64,000 nt of DNA from positions 124,001 through 188,000 of the forward strand of contig NZ_LJSD01000074.1 of NCBI RefSeq assembly GCF_001303895.1, in the 5' to 3' direction. The notes below the pieces were generated by a model. The model saw only the letters and a list, made by a program, of their open reading frames with translations, was not told where the DNA came from and did no database searches. Origin of the DNA: Mesorhizobium sp. 1M-11 (GTDB taxonomy: Bacteria; Pseudomonadota; Alphaproteobacteria; Rhizobiales; Rhizobiaceae). Below are positions 24,552-31,943 of the stretch, in pieces (position 1 is the first letter of the stretch; the number at the start of each line of letters is the position of its first letter). The translations under genes were made by a program, and so were the position numbers.

Positions 24552-25346
24552 TCAGCTTTTCCGGCGCTCTGAGGCAAGACTGGCACGCAAGGCGTCCGTG
24601 ATCGAGATGACATTGTCGGAAGATTTTCGTTTCTCGCCTTTTCCGGGGCGTGCCATCGATTTCCGCCTCCTTGAGATAAGCCTGCGCAGCCGATCCTGAA
24701 GTTGGTCGTGGGCGAACTTGTCGTTCCAGGGATAGGTCCCCTTGGCGATGACCTTGCGCATGGCGCTCATGGGTTTGGCCGCAGGCTTTTCTTTTCCGAT
24801 CTCGGCGAAATAATCGTCGGCATCGCGAACCTCATCGCCATATCGAAGTGTCCACAGAACGATGCCTTTCCCTCGAGGTTCGAGCATCACCGCGTGTTCG
24901 CGACGGTAAAGGACCAATCTCGCGATGCCGACGACCTTCGCCGACTGCATCGCGTCGCGGATGACGGCAAAGGCCTCCTCACCGACCTTGTCGTTCGGCG
25001 TGAGGAAATGCGGGCGATCGTACCAGATCCAGCCGATCGACTGGCGCGGCACGAACATATCGATGTCGATGGTGCGGGTGCTTTCGAGTGCGACGGCATC
25101 AAGCTCCTTGTCGCTCAGCACGACGAGCTTTCCTTCCGCCGCTTCATATCCTTTTGCCTCGTCGTCCTCCGCGACAGGTTTGCCGGTTTCCGCGTCGACA
25201 TAGCGGCTTTGAACGCGATTTTCTGTCTTGCGGTTCAAGGTGTGGAAACGGATCTGCTCGCTGCCCGAAACCGCGGGCGTCATGGCGACCGAGCAGGTCA
25301 CCAAGGATAGTTTGAGGTAGCCCTTCCAGAACGCCTGCCGCGCCAT
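24552..25346 (-). CDS. ku: Non-homologous end-joining protein Ku (copy 2)
   Basis: A 264-residue second Ku (ARQAFWKGYLKLSLVTCSVA, RTIDIDMFVPRQSIGWIWYD). It differs substantially from copy 1 and converges on ligD with 5 bp between stop codons. The Lys/Arg-rich tail (LISRRRKSMARPGKGEKRKS) resembles that of Ku proteins that act with LigD. Rhizobia often have several Ku paralogs that may form heterodimers. GGGAG lies before the ATG. A GGAAC-N18-TT site is 33 bp upstream. Confidence 0.94.
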   Translation of the reverse strand: MARQAFWKGYLKLSLVTCSVAMTPAVSGSEQIRFHTLNRKTENRVQSRYVDAETGKPVAEDDEAKGYEAAEGKLVVLSDKELDAVALESTRTIDIDMFVPRQSIGWIWYDRPHFLTPNDKVGEEAFAVIRDAMQSAKVVGIARLVLYRREHAVMLEPRGKGIVLWTLRYGDEVRDADDYFAEIGKEKPAAKPMSAMRKVIAKGTYPWNDKFAHDQLQDRLRRLISRRRKSMARPGKGEKRKSSDNVISITDALRASLASERRKS

Positions 25347-25378
25347 GATGGTCTCCCGAGTTGCTTGCCTCCATAGCA

Positions 25379-25403
25379 AATGGTCGGCCCACGATACGGT
25401 TCC
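25379..25403 (-). promoter_or_regulatory. EcfG/RpoE2-type promoter candidate (ku copy 2)
   Basis: Minus strand GGAAC-N18-TT (ATT at the -10), 33 bp upstream of the second ku. Back to back with the site at 25411-25435. Confidence 0.55.
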
Positions 25404-25410
25404 TTTAATT

Positions 25411-25435
25411 GGAACGTGGCCCTCCGGGAGCAGTT
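25411..25435 (+). promoter_or_regulatory. EcfG/RpoE2-type promoter (DUF3175 gene)
   Basis: GGAAC at 25411-25415, 17 nt, GTT at 25433-25435, 23 bp before the DUF3175 ATG. Confidence 0.7.
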
Positions 25436-25458
25436 ACCCCTACAAACAGGAGGTCACG

Positions 25459-25740
25459 ATGCCTAGGAAATGGTCCGCTGAAGTCACTGAAAAAAGCGAT
25501 GCGCTTACGCTGGAGGAAGGCGTCTTCGAATCCCATGATCCGGAAAAGATCGCTGCATCGCTGAAACATTCAGCCGAAAAGAGCAGCCGGCGAAAATCGG
25601 AGCCCTTCCGCTCCGCCATGTCGATGCTCACCTTCTACATCAATCGGGCTGGCAAGAATCTGCCCTCGTCGCAGAAGAAAGTCCTGGAGCAGGCCAAGGT
25701 GGAATTGCGCAAGGAGTTCGGACGCGATCAGCCGCGCTGA
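25459..25740 (+). CDS. DUF3175 protein
   Basis: A 93-residue protein matching DUF3175 as I know it: PRKWSAEVTEKSDALTLEEG, then HDPEKIAASLKHSAE, FRSAMSMLTFYINRAGKNLP and LEQAKVELRKEFGR. Function unknown. CAGGAGGT lies 6 nt before the ATG. A hairpin terminator follows immediately. Confidence 0.85.
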   Translation: MPRKWSAEVTEKSDALTLEEGVFESHDPEKIAASLKHSAEKSSRRKSEPFRSAMSMLTFYINRAGKNLPSSQKKVLEQAKVELRKEFGRDQPR

Positions 25741-25776
25741 CATTGGAAGCGCCCGCCAGGGCAGCCGCTTCCAATG
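25741..25776. terminator. Convergent hairpin terminator
   Basis: Perfect 11-bp arms CATTGGAAGCG (25741-25751) and CGCTTCCAATG (25766-25776) with a 14-nt loop, between the convergent DUF3175 and CBS genes. No long T run, but symmetric placement suggests it serves both strands. Confidence 0.65.
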
Positions 25777-25794
25777 CCTTGCTTCCACAGTCTG

Positions 25795-26232
25795 CTAGTG
25801 AGTGATTTGCGAATGTTCCCCGCCGCGCTGCGAGATGCCGCCCAGCGCTTCGCCGGCATGCATGGCTTCGCCATTCATGGCCAGATCACCGAGCGAGACG
25901 ATACCGACGAGACGTTTATCCCTGTTGAGCACGGGCAGGCGCCGCACCTGGATATCGCCCATGTTCTGCAGAACGGCGCTGACTTCTTCGTCATCGAAGC
26001 AATATTTGACGTCGCCCGTCATCACGTCCCGTACCGGTGTTTCAGGACCTTTTCCCATCGCAACACCACGAACCGCGATATCGCGATCGGTGACCATGCC
26101 GATCAGATGATCGCCTTCGGCGACCGGCAGCAGCCCTGCGTCCAGGCTGGCCATGGCTTGGGCCACATCGCGCAGGGTCGCGTCCGGCATGGCGATCCTC
26201 ACGTCCTTGGTCATGCAATCTCGTACTCTCAT
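25795..26232 (-). CDS. Tandem CBS domain protein
   Basis: A 145-residue protein made of two CBS motifs (VRDCMTKDVRIAMPDATLRD, then VRDVMTGDVKYCFDDEEVSA), each ending in a GMVTDRDIAVRG- or GIVSLGDLA-type segment. Stand-alone CBS pairs bind adenine nucleotides and modulate partners; the partner is unknown. Two EcfG-type sites lie upstream. Confidence 0.85.
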   Translation of the reverse strand: MRVRDCMTKDVRIAMPDATLRDVAQAMASLDAGLLPVAEGDHLIGMVTDRDIAVRGVAMGKGPETPVRDVMTGDVKYCFDDEEVSAVLQNMGDIQVRRLPVLNRDKRLVGIVSLGDLAMNGEAMHAGEALGGISQRGGEHSQITH

Positions 26233-26283
26233 GGTGATCTCCCAGAGTTCGACGCCCCACGCTGATCGAAGTGATGCAGGCCC

Positions 26284-26308
26284 AATGAGTGGGCGACCAA
26301 AACGTTCC
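26284..26308 (-). promoter_or_regulatory. EcfG/RpoE2-type promoter candidate (CBS gene)
   Basis: Minus strand GGAAC-N18-TT (ATT), 52 bp upstream of the CBS gene start. Confidence 0.5.
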
Positions 26309-26348
26309 GATAAAATTGGGGCTTGCGGGTGACCTGCCACAGTTTCTC

Positions 26349-26376
26349 GGAACGGGAGCGTCGGCGCCTTCGTTCC
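26349..26376. promoter_or_regulatory. Palindromic, two-way EcfG/RpoE2-type site
   Basis: Plus strand: GGAAC at 26349-26353, 19 nt, TT at 26373-26374. Minus strand: GGAAC (GTTCC at 26372-26376), 19 nt, TT. The -35 of one direction overlaps the -10 of the other. It could drive both the CBS gene and the membrane protein gene at 26413. Confidence 0.5.
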
Positions 26377-26412
26377 AGTCGTTACCGCCAAGTGGGGAGG
26401 AGTGATCTGCCA

Positions 26413-26802
26413 ATGAAAACCGAACAGATATTCACCAGCATCGCGAATGCTGTTGCCCATGCCACCGGCAAGGCGCTCACCTTCGGGCTTTGCGTTCTGG
26501 CGGTGTTGGCTTGGGGTGTGACTGGTCCCTATTTTGGCTATTCGGATACCTGGCAACTGATCATCAACACCAGCACGACCATCGTCACGTTCCTCATGGT
26601 CTTCCTGATCCAGAACACCCAGAACAGGGATAACGCAGCGATCCAGACCAAGCTGGATGAACTGATCCGGGCATCCGAGGCGAAAAACCGCCTGATCGGC
26701 ATAGAGCATCTGACGGAAAAAGAGGTGGAGCAGCTTCGCAAGGAAATCGAGCAGAAGGTGGTGGAGCTCGCAAAAAGCAAACAGCGCCGGGTCTCGAGCT
26801 AG
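26413..26802 (+). CDS. Low-affinity iron permease family membrane protein
   Basis: A 129-residue protein with two membrane helices (TGKALTFGLCVLAVLAWGVT; IINTSTTIVTFLMVFLIQNT), then NTQNRDNAAIQTKLDELIRA and a charged helix. This is the plan of the Fe_permease (low-affinity iron permease) family in bacteria, whose transport role is poorly supported. It starts 38 bp after a possible two-way EcfG-type site. Confidence 0.8.
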   Translation: MKTEQIFTSIANAVAHATGKALTFGLCVLAVLAWGVTGPYFGYSDTWQLIINTSTTIVTFLMVFLIQNTQNRDNAAIQTKLDELIRASEAKNRLIGIEHLTEKEVEQLRKEIEQKVVELAKSKQRRVSS

Positions 26803-26875
26803 GGCCACCGGTTCCGCGCGGCTTCCATTGAACATCCAAAGCAGATCGTTGCCCTTCGGCGAAACGCTGGGCGGA

Positions 26876-27217
26876 TCAATTGCGCCGGTTGGTGGTGTTT
26901 ATCTTGGTGTTGGCAGGTTCGCCCTGCTTTTCGGGATCGAGGCTGCCATGCGTACCATGCTCGGTCTCGTCCGTTTTAGGCGTTTTTTTGTCTCCTGTTC
27001 CAGCCTGGCTTTGATTTTCCGGAGGCGTCGGCGGCGGTTTGCCTGCGGCAGCCTCTATCCGCATCCGCCGTGGCGGGTTGCGGGTCTCGTCGGGATTGGG
27101 CCGCGGTATTTCGTCGGGCAAACGGTCGGGTTCCGGCTCCTTGATAGGCGGTGTCTCGTCGGGCAGGGGAGGAGGCTCGGGTGGCTGAGGCTCGGGGGTG
27201 TTCGGCAATATGGCCAT
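26876..27217 (-). CDS. Proline-rich disordered protein
   Basis: A 113-residue protein beginning MAILPNTPEPQPPEPPPLPD and rich in Pro, Glu, Asp and Lys throughout (IKEPEPDRLPDEIPRPNPDE). No fold or signal peptide is evident and no family recognised. The promoter site at 27284-27308 and a GGGA ribosome site support it as a real gene. It diverges from the 27420 gene. Confidence 0.6.
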   Translation of the reverse strand: MAILPNTPEPQPPEPPPLPDETPPIKEPEPDRLPDEIPRPNPDETRNPPRRMRIEAAAGKPPPTPPENQSQAGTGDKKTPKTDETEHGTHGSLDPEKQGEPANTKINTTNRRN

Positions 27218-27283
27218 TGCGAAATCCCTATCTGTTGATGAAAACCAGCGCGCCGTACTGCACCAGTTCAGCGGCTGAGGACC

Positions 27284-27308
27284 AACCCAGCTTCGATCTC
27301 CCGGTTCC
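27284..27308 (-). promoter_or_regulatory. EcfG/RpoE2-type promoter (proline-rich protein gene)
   Basis: Minus strand GGAAC, 17 nt, GTT, 67 bp upstream of the gene. Confidence 0.65.
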
Positions 27309-27361
27309 CTCACTAAATGTTTCAGCGATAGTGGCTGGACCCTTTAAGAATCTGGAATTTC

Positions 27362-27386
27362 GGAACCTCAGCCTGTGGCATGGGTT
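27362..27386 (+). promoter_or_regulatory. EcfG/RpoE2-type promoter (27420 gene)
   Basis: GGAAC at 27362-27366, 17 nt, GTT at 27384-27386, 33 bp before the ATG. Diverges from the site at 27284-27308. Confidence 0.7.
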
Positions 27387-27419
27387 GGTTCGATGAGACT
27401 TCGATAGAAGGAGGTTTTC

Positions 27420-27791
27420 ATGCAGATCCTGAAAACAGTCGTCGACCATGGACCAATGCCGGTGGTGGAGTTTCACGGGCAAGGCGGAGAAGAAATCCAG
27501 GTTCGACTTAACGCTCGCTCGGCGGCTGACGACGACGAGACGCTCATCGAAGTAGCGAAAGTGATGATGCTCCATGCCGCTGCTTTCGATCAGCCGGTCG
27601 AGGGCAGTGGCAAACCGGGTACCACGGAGCAGAGACCCAGATGGGAAGGACCACCGGAGAATCGCCCTAGCGGTTATCTGCCTGCCAATGACGATCCGGA
27701 CCGCGATCGCGATGCGGCGGGCGAAACGCTGACCAATCCAGACAAGAGGAAGTTGTCCGATGCGCTTACGACAAAGAATAAAGAGCCGTAA
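27420..27791 (+). CDS. Small protein, unknown function (paralog of the 20844 product)
   Basis: A 123-residue protein starting MQILKTVVDHGPMPVVEFHG. A central helix (DETLIEVAKVMMLHAAAFD) is followed by a charged, probably disordered tail. The plan resembles the protein in front of ku. AAGGAGG precedes the ATG. It overlaps the next gene by 32 bp. Confidence 0.7.
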   Translation: MQILKTVVDHGPMPVVEFHGQGGEEIQVRLNARSAADDDETLIEVAKVMMLHAAAFDQPVEGSGKPGTTEQRPRWEGPPENRPSGYLPANDDPDRDRDAAGETLTNPDKRKLSDALTTKNKEP

Positions 27792-28059
27792 GGCGACGAC
27801 CCGTATCGAGCGGGCCATAGAGGCCGATTTTTATGCGCGCCGCGTGGGCATCACGAAAAGGGAAGCCGTTGCGATGCTTCGCGATGGGAATGCCAATGTC
27901 ACGTCGACGAAGGAACCGGCAACAGCCGATCCGTTGGTGAAGTTTCTCGCCGAACATACCGATTTGTCGCCGAACCAGGCCAAGGACCTGGTGGATCGGG
28001 AAGGGCGTAATTTGAACAAGCTGCGCAAAATTGCCCGCACCATGAAAGCCGAGGGGTGA
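27760..28059 (+). CDS. Small basic protein, DUF3606-like C-terminus
   Basis: A 99-residue basic protein: MRLRQRIKSRKATTRIERAI, then LVKFLAEHTDLSPNQAKDLV and LNKLRKIARTMKAEG. The C-terminal helix-turn-helix-like repeat is similar to DUF3606-type sequences, with moderate certainty. AGGA is 8 nt before the ATG, inside the preceding gene. It ends before a hairpin terminator. Confidence 0.65.
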   Translation: MRLRQRIKSRKATTRIERAIEADFYARRVGITKREAVAMLRDGNANVTSTKEPATADPLVKFLAEHTDLSPNQAKDLVDREGRNLNKLRKIARTMKAEG

Positions 28060-28124
28060 TCCCTCCCGGGCGGTAGACACCGTGCTTCGACACTTCAAGA
28101 ACGACCCATACGTGATCGATGAAA

Positions 28125-28147
28125 GGAGGCGGCCGAGCGCCGCCTCC
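28125..28147. terminator. GC-rich hairpin between convergent genes
   Basis: GGAGGCGGC (28125-28133) pairs with GCCGCCTCC (28139-28147) around CGAGC. It lies between convergent genes ending at 28059 and 28161. No T run follows. Confidence 0.5.
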
Positions 28148-28160
28148 CGGAATGCCTGGG

Positions 28161-28664
28161 TCAAGCCGCCTTCAGATTGACAGCCGCTTCGGCAATCTTC
28201 GAAAGTTTCTTGTCGGCTGCTTTTTCCTGACTGAGATTTTGTTCGAGCACAGCGGCGCAATCGTCGCGGCCGAGGTCTTTCGCCCAACTGATCAGGGTGC
28301 CGTAGCGGGTGATCTCATAGTGCTCGACAGCCTGGGCGGAAGCGATAATGGCGGCGTCGAGTACTTTCGTGTCGGCGACGTCGCCGGTGACGTCATTGGC
28401 CTCCTCCAGAATGCCGTCGATGGCTGGGCAATCGATCGCCTTGATCTTCTGGCCGTGCATTTCGAAGACCTGCTCGACGCGCTCGATATGCCCCTTGGTC
28501 TCCTCGAGATGATGGGCAAGACCTTCCCTGAGTTTCTCATCCGTTGCCTTGCCGATCATGGTGGGAAGGGCTTTCGCTATCTGTTGCTCGGCGTAGTAGA
28601 TATCCTGCAAGGTGTGGACGAACAGGTCATCGAGCGTTTTGATCTCCTTCGAGAACAGTCCCAT
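28161..28664 (-). CDS. DUF892/YciF-type ferritin-like protein
   Basis: A 167-residue four-helix protein: LFVHTLQDIYYAEQQIAKAL, HHLEETKGHIERVEQVFEMH, VLDAAIIASAQAVEHYEITR. This is the YciF/DUF892 family, structurally ferritin-like and stress-induced in enterobacteria. Glu and His in the helices fit a di-metal centre. Likely co-transcribed with the 29747-28784 genes. Confidence 0.88.
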   Translation of the reverse strand: MGLFSKEIKTLDDLFVHTLQDIYYAEQQIAKALPTMIGKATDEKLREGLAHHLEETKGHIERVEQVFEMHGQKIKAIDCPAIDGILEEANDVTGDVADTKVLDAAIIASAQAVEHYEITRYGTLISWAKDLGRDDCAAVLEQNLSQEKAADKKLSKIAEAAVNLKAA

Positions 28665-28783
28665 GATTACATCCTTTCATTTGCTTTGAAGCAGCGGCCG
28701 GGGCGGGGTGACGGTGGTCGCACACCCCGACTTGGAGGGGCGATCATCGCTGGCCTTCCCCGGTCGCGAATGTTGCGTTCCGC

Positions 28784-29335
28784 TTAGCGGTACGATGCAG
28801 AACGCCTTTGCTCGGGAAATTCCTCTGCCGGCGCATCCGGATCGGAAAGGTAGGCATCGCGACGGGCGTTGATATCGACCGCCCCATTCGAAACCAGAAG
28901 CGAACGGATCGTCACCTCGTCGGCTTCATTGGTCTGCACGGCGACCAAAACGCCGCCTCTGCGCACGCCTTCTGCGTAGAGCTCGGCTTCGTCCTTGGAG
29001 ATACCGGCGCCGGCCAACGCGCCGACGAGGCCGCCTGCTACGCCGCCTGCAGCGGCACCGGCGGCCATCGCGGCAAGCCAGCCTGCCGCGACGACCGGGC
29101 CGATGCCTGGAATGGCGATGAAGCCGAGACCGGCGAGAAGGCCGCCCGCACCGCCGGCGAGCACGCCGACGCCAGCACCGGCAGCGGCGCCATCACCTGC
29201 TTCCGTCTCAGATTTTTCAGATCCGGCAGGTCCGACGATGCTGATCTTGTCGCTTGCGACGCCCGCCTTTTCGAGATCCTGGATCGCGGCGTGCGCCTCG
29301 TTACGTGTATCGAACAGTCCGGTGACTGTTTGCAT
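28784..29335 (-). CDS. General stress protein with glycine-zipper region
   Basis: A 183-residue protein. The N-terminus matches YflT-type general stress proteins (VTGLFDTRNEAHAAIQDLEK). Residues ~55-115 are a long Gly/Ala glycine-zipper with hydrophobic character (GVGVLAGGAGGLLAGLGFIA, AGWLAAMAAGAAAGGVAG) that may insert into membranes. The tail is hydrophilic. Same strand as its neighbours on both sides. Confidence 0.82.
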   Translation of the reverse strand: MQTVTGLFDTRNEAHAAIQDLEKAGVASDKISIVGPAGSEKSETEAGDGAAAGAGVGVLAGGAGGLLAGLGFIAIPGIGPVVAAGWLAAMAAGAAAGGVAGGLVGALAGAGISKDEAELYAEGVRRGGVLVAVQTNEADEVTIRSLLVSNGAVDINARRDAYLSDPDAPAEEFPEQRRSASYR

Positions 29336-29426
29336 GATGATCTCCTTCTCGGTGAATGCTGGATTGAACGGCTGGATTGGGGCGCGGTGACATCCCGGCG
29401 ATGTCGGCCTCGTTTCGTCACGAGCT

Positions 29427-29747
29427 CTAGATGGCGCCTTCAGTGATGTTGCCCTGGTAGTCGAGGGCCACGGATATCGGCACGCCGTTCTTCTGTGCCG
29501 AGGCGCGCCACACGCCGTCCTCGCCGAGTTTCAGATTCGTGATGTCGGTGAAGCCCTTCTTTTCGATCCGATCTTTCGCCTGTCTTTCCGTGAAGCTGTT
29601 CTTGCCCTTCACGGGTGCAGCAGGGTTGGTCGAATCCGGGCTCGTGACGGACGGCTTGATTGGAGCAGTTTGCTGAGGGGGTTGTTCCTGGGCAAAGGCT
29701 GCGCCGGTGATGGTCAGCGCGCCCAACGCAAGGACGAATGGTTTCAT
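29427..29747 (-). CDS. Periplasmic PepSY-like small protein
   Basis: A 106-residue secreted protein with signal peptide MKPFVLALGALTITGAAFA. A Pro/Thr-rich linker is followed by a domain (SFTERQAKDRIEKKGFTDIT, then KLGEDGVWRASAQKNG, ISVALDYQGNIT) that resembles PepSY-type folds. Its ribosome site GGAGATG is directly upstream. An EcfG-type site lies 154 bp upstream. Confidence 0.75.
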   Translation of the reverse strand: MKPFVLALGALTITGAAFAQEQPPQQTAPIKPSVTSPDSTNPAAPVKGKNSFTERQAKDRIEKKGFTDITNLKLGEDGVWRASAQKNGVPISVALDYQGNITEGAI

Positions 29748-29900
29748 GAATCATCTCCTGCTCGGTGATTGGACAAAGATGCTCGTTCGAAGCGTCAGGC
29801 CCCGACGGCGGGTGGAAGCAATCGATGCGGATTGCCGAGCGGGCCGCCACGAAGTGGTTCGGTCATCCGCCACTTCAGTCAGTCAGCCCTCATCTGGGCC

Positions 29901-29925
29901 AACCCGAGGTTTTCCGGTTCGTTCC
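29901..29925 (-). promoter_or_regulatory. EcfG/RpoE2-type promoter (29747-28161 unit)
   Basis: Minus strand GGAAC, 17 nt, GTT. It points toward the PepSY-like gene with a ~154-nt leader. Confidence 0.55.
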
Positions 29926-29980
29926 AAAAGATTCGAAAAAATATCTCGATTGGTCCGCAGTGCCTGCCATGGAAATAAAT

Positions 29981-30006
29981 GGAACGAGCCTCTGCCTGGG
30001 AGCGTT
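29981..30006 (+). promoter_or_regulatory. EcfG/RpoE2-type promoter candidate (30067-30892 unit)
   Basis: GGAAC at 29981-29985, 19 nt, TT at 30005-30006 (CGTT context), 60 bp before the DUF3309 start. Confidence 0.55.
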
Positions 30007-30066
30007 CGTTTTCCGTTGAACCTGGAATTCTTGAGCACGGTTCAAGACGATCGGAAGGAGAGAACA

Positions 30067-30231
30067 ATGACCCTCGGCACAATTCTTGTGATCATTTTGA
30101 TCCTTCTCTTGCTTGGCGGTTTCAGTGGTCTCGGTGGCGGTCCTTTTTATGGGACCGGTTATTACGGCGGCGGCGGACTTTCCCTGCTGCTCATCATCAT
30201 CGTCATCCTGATGCTGCTCGGACGGGTTTGA
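30067..30231 (+). CDS. DUF3309 small membrane protein
   Basis: A 54-residue protein with two hydrophobic segments flanking a Gly/Tyr-rich turn: MTLGTILVIILILLLLGGF, then GGGPFYGTGYYGGGG, then LLLIIIVILMLLGRV. This is the DUF3309 pattern. Function unknown; such peptides are common in stress regulons. GGAGAG precedes the ATG. Confidence 0.8.
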   Translation: MTLGTILVIILILLLLGGFSGLGGGPFYGTGYYGGGGLSLLLIIIVILMLLGRV

Positions 30232-30249
30232 CCGGAGAGGATCGGCATC

Positions 30250-30429
30250 ATGCCTGAAAAGAAGATCCCGGCCGAAAAAGCCAGGCAGGGTCGCAAAGGC
30301 ACCCATGTCCTTCTGATCCTGCTTGCCAGTCTCGCTCTCGCGCTGGTCGCTTGGGGGGCTGTGGAGATTTATGGGCGCATGAGCACGGATACCGGGTCGG
30401 CGCCGCCGGTTACGCAGAGCCAACCCTAG
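30250..30429 (+). CDS. Single-pass membrane peptide
   Basis: A 59-residue peptide: basic N-terminus (MPEKKIPAEKARQGRKGTH), one hydrophobic helix (VLLILLASLALALVAWGAVE) and a polar tail ending QSQP. GGAGAGG lies upstream of the ATG. It is 18 bp after the DUF3309 gene, 22 bp before the next gene and almost certainly in the same transcript. Confidence 0.65.
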   Translation: MPEKKIPAEKARQGRKGTHVLLILLASLALALVAWGAVEIYGRMSTDTGSAPPVTQSQP

Positions 30430-30451
30430 CGAAAAGTGAGGAGCAAGGACT

Positions 30452-30892
30452 ATGCGCAGTCTGGCAACGAAAAACCCTGAACAGGTCGAGCATCTGCGGA
30501 AGCTGGCCGCTGCTCATTTTGCGCCCGAATTTTTGCGGGCGGCATTGCAGCGGCTTTCCAAGATTCGTGGCGAAGAGGAACTCGCCAAGTTCGAGCGCGA
30601 AATGATCGAACTGGTTGAGGGGGAGAGCGGAGAAGGGGAAGCGGACTTTCCTCTGCTCAAGGAATTCGCGATCGAACAGCTTTATCAAGTCATTCGAGAG
30701 GCCAAAGAATCTCCGGACACGAAACAGCGGCTTGAGGACATCGCCAAACGGCGCACTTCCGGTCGTTCCGAAGACTCCAGGACGTTGGAGGAACAACTCC
30801 AGTCCGGCTTGGAGGACAGTTTCCCGGCGAGCGATCCGCCGGCGGTGGTTTCGTCCACCATTTCGGGGGGCAAGCAAGGCGGAAAGAAATAG
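30452..30892 (+). CDS. Hypothetical protein with C-terminal FPASDPP motif
   Basis: A 146-residue charged helical protein (LRKLAAAHFAPEFLRAALQR, EEELAKFEREMIELVEG). It ends with LEDSFPASDPPAVVSSTI, a motif seen at the ends of many small alphaproteobacterial proteins of unknown role. GTGAGGAG is the ribosome site. A hairpin terminator follows. Confidence 0.7.
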   Translation: MRSLATKNPEQVEHLRKLAAAHFAPEFLRAALQRLSKIRGEEELAKFEREMIELVEGESGEGEADFPLLKEFAIEQLYQVIREAKESPDTKQRLEDIAKRRTSGRSEDSRTLEEQLQSGLEDSFPASDPPAVVSSTISGGKQGGKK

Positions 30893-30913
30893 CATGTTCG
30901 TTGCGGAGGCAGT

Positions 30914-30953
30914 TCGGCCCGTGGTGCTTTGAGCGCCGCGGGCCGTTTCATTT
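30914..30953 (+). terminator. Rho-independent-like terminator
   Basis: TCGGCCCG pairs with CGGGCCG (30939-30945), with further imperfect pairing inside the loop, followed by TTTCATTT. It ends the 30067-30892 unit and lies just before the stop of the convergent SDR gene. Confidence 0.6.
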
Positions 30954-30957
30954 ACCG

Positions 30958-31929
30958 TCAGTAGCCGCCGACCACGGGCAGGATTTCGCCCGTGATGTAG
31001 CTCGAACAGTGCGGTGACGAGAGAAAGACGTAGGCGGGTGCGATCTCCTCCGGCTGGGCTGGCCGCTTCATCGGCGTGTTCGCCCCGAACTTCGCCACGC
31101 GTTCGGCCGGCTTGTCGGCAGGGTTGAGCGGGCTCCAGACCGGGCCAGGCGCAACGGCGTTGACCCTGATGCCACGGGTGACAAGGCTCGCCGCGAGGGC
31201 CCGCGTAAAGGCGTGAATACCTCCTTTCGTCATGGAATAGTCGAGGAGGTCGGCACTGCCCTCGATTCCCGTAACGGATCCGGTGTTGATGATGGCTGAA
31301 CCTGGCTTCATGTGGGGAATAGCCGCCTGTGCCATGAAGAAGTAGCCGTAAAGATTGGTCTCGATCGTCATGACGAACTGTTCTTCGGAGATATCGGCGA
31401 TATCGGTTGCATGGATCTGGAACGCGGCGTTGTTGACCAACACATCGAGATGCCCCAGCTGCTTCACCGTCTCGTCGACGACTTTTCCGCATTTCTCGCG
31501 ATTGCCGACATCGCCGGGCAACAGGATGCAGCGCCGCCCTTCCGCTTCCACCGCCGCCTTGGTTGCAGCCGCGTCGCTATGTTCCGAGAGATAGCTGATG
31601 GCTATGTCGGCGCCCTCGCGCGCGAACAGCACGGCGACGGACCGACCGATGCCGGAAGCGCCGCCGGTGATCAGGGCGACCTTGCCCGCCAGCTTTTCCG
31701 AGCCGACATAGTAGGGGGCATCGTACAATGGGGCGGGCTCGACCTCCGTCTCCTTCCCGGGTTTGGCCAGATGCTGTTTGGGGAAGGGCGGGACTGGATA
31801 GTGGCGGGCACCTGCTTGCATTGCATCCCCCTTTTTTCCATTCGCGCTTTTTTGGTGATCCTTGCTGTCGATGTCACGCTGGATCTCACGCTGCTTCAGC
31901 GCTGCATTGGTTCCTGAAACATTTGCCAT
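30958..31929 (-). CDS. SDR family oxidoreductase (YghA/general stress 39-like)
   Basis: A 323-residue short-chain dehydrogenase with a ~70-residue hydrophilic N-terminal extension. NAD(P) motif TGGASGIGRSVA (residues ~80-91), VNNAAF, catalytic Ser in NTGSVTG, YSMTK and the C-terminal ITGEILPVVGGY. The extension PPFPKQHLAKPGKETEVEPA is typical of stress-associated YghA-like enzymes. Substrate unknown. GGGAGA precedes the ATG at 31929. It follows the KfrB-like gene by 14 bp, so both share the stress promoter. Confidence 0.87.
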   Translation of the reverse strand: MANVSGTNAALKQREIQRDIDSKDHQKSANGKKGDAMQAGARHYPVPPFPKQHLAKPGKETEVEPAPLYDAPYYVGSEKLAGKVALITGGASGIGRSVAVLFAREGADIAISYLSEHSDAAATKAAVEAEGRRCILLPGDVGNREKCGKVVDETVKQLGHLDVLVNNAAFQIHATDIADISEEQFVMTIETNLYGYFFMAQAAIPHMKPGSAIINTGSVTGIEGSADLLDYSMTKGGIHAFTRALAASLVTRGIRVNAVAPGPVWSPLNPADKPAERVAKFGANTPMKRPAQPEEIAPAYVFLSSPHCSSYITGEILPVVGGY

Positions 31930-31943
31930 TGGCCGGTCTCCCA

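Noticed and set aside
28125..28147. Riboswitch between 28059 and 28161
   Set aside because: A simple hairpin between convergent genes; no conserved riboswitch core seen.
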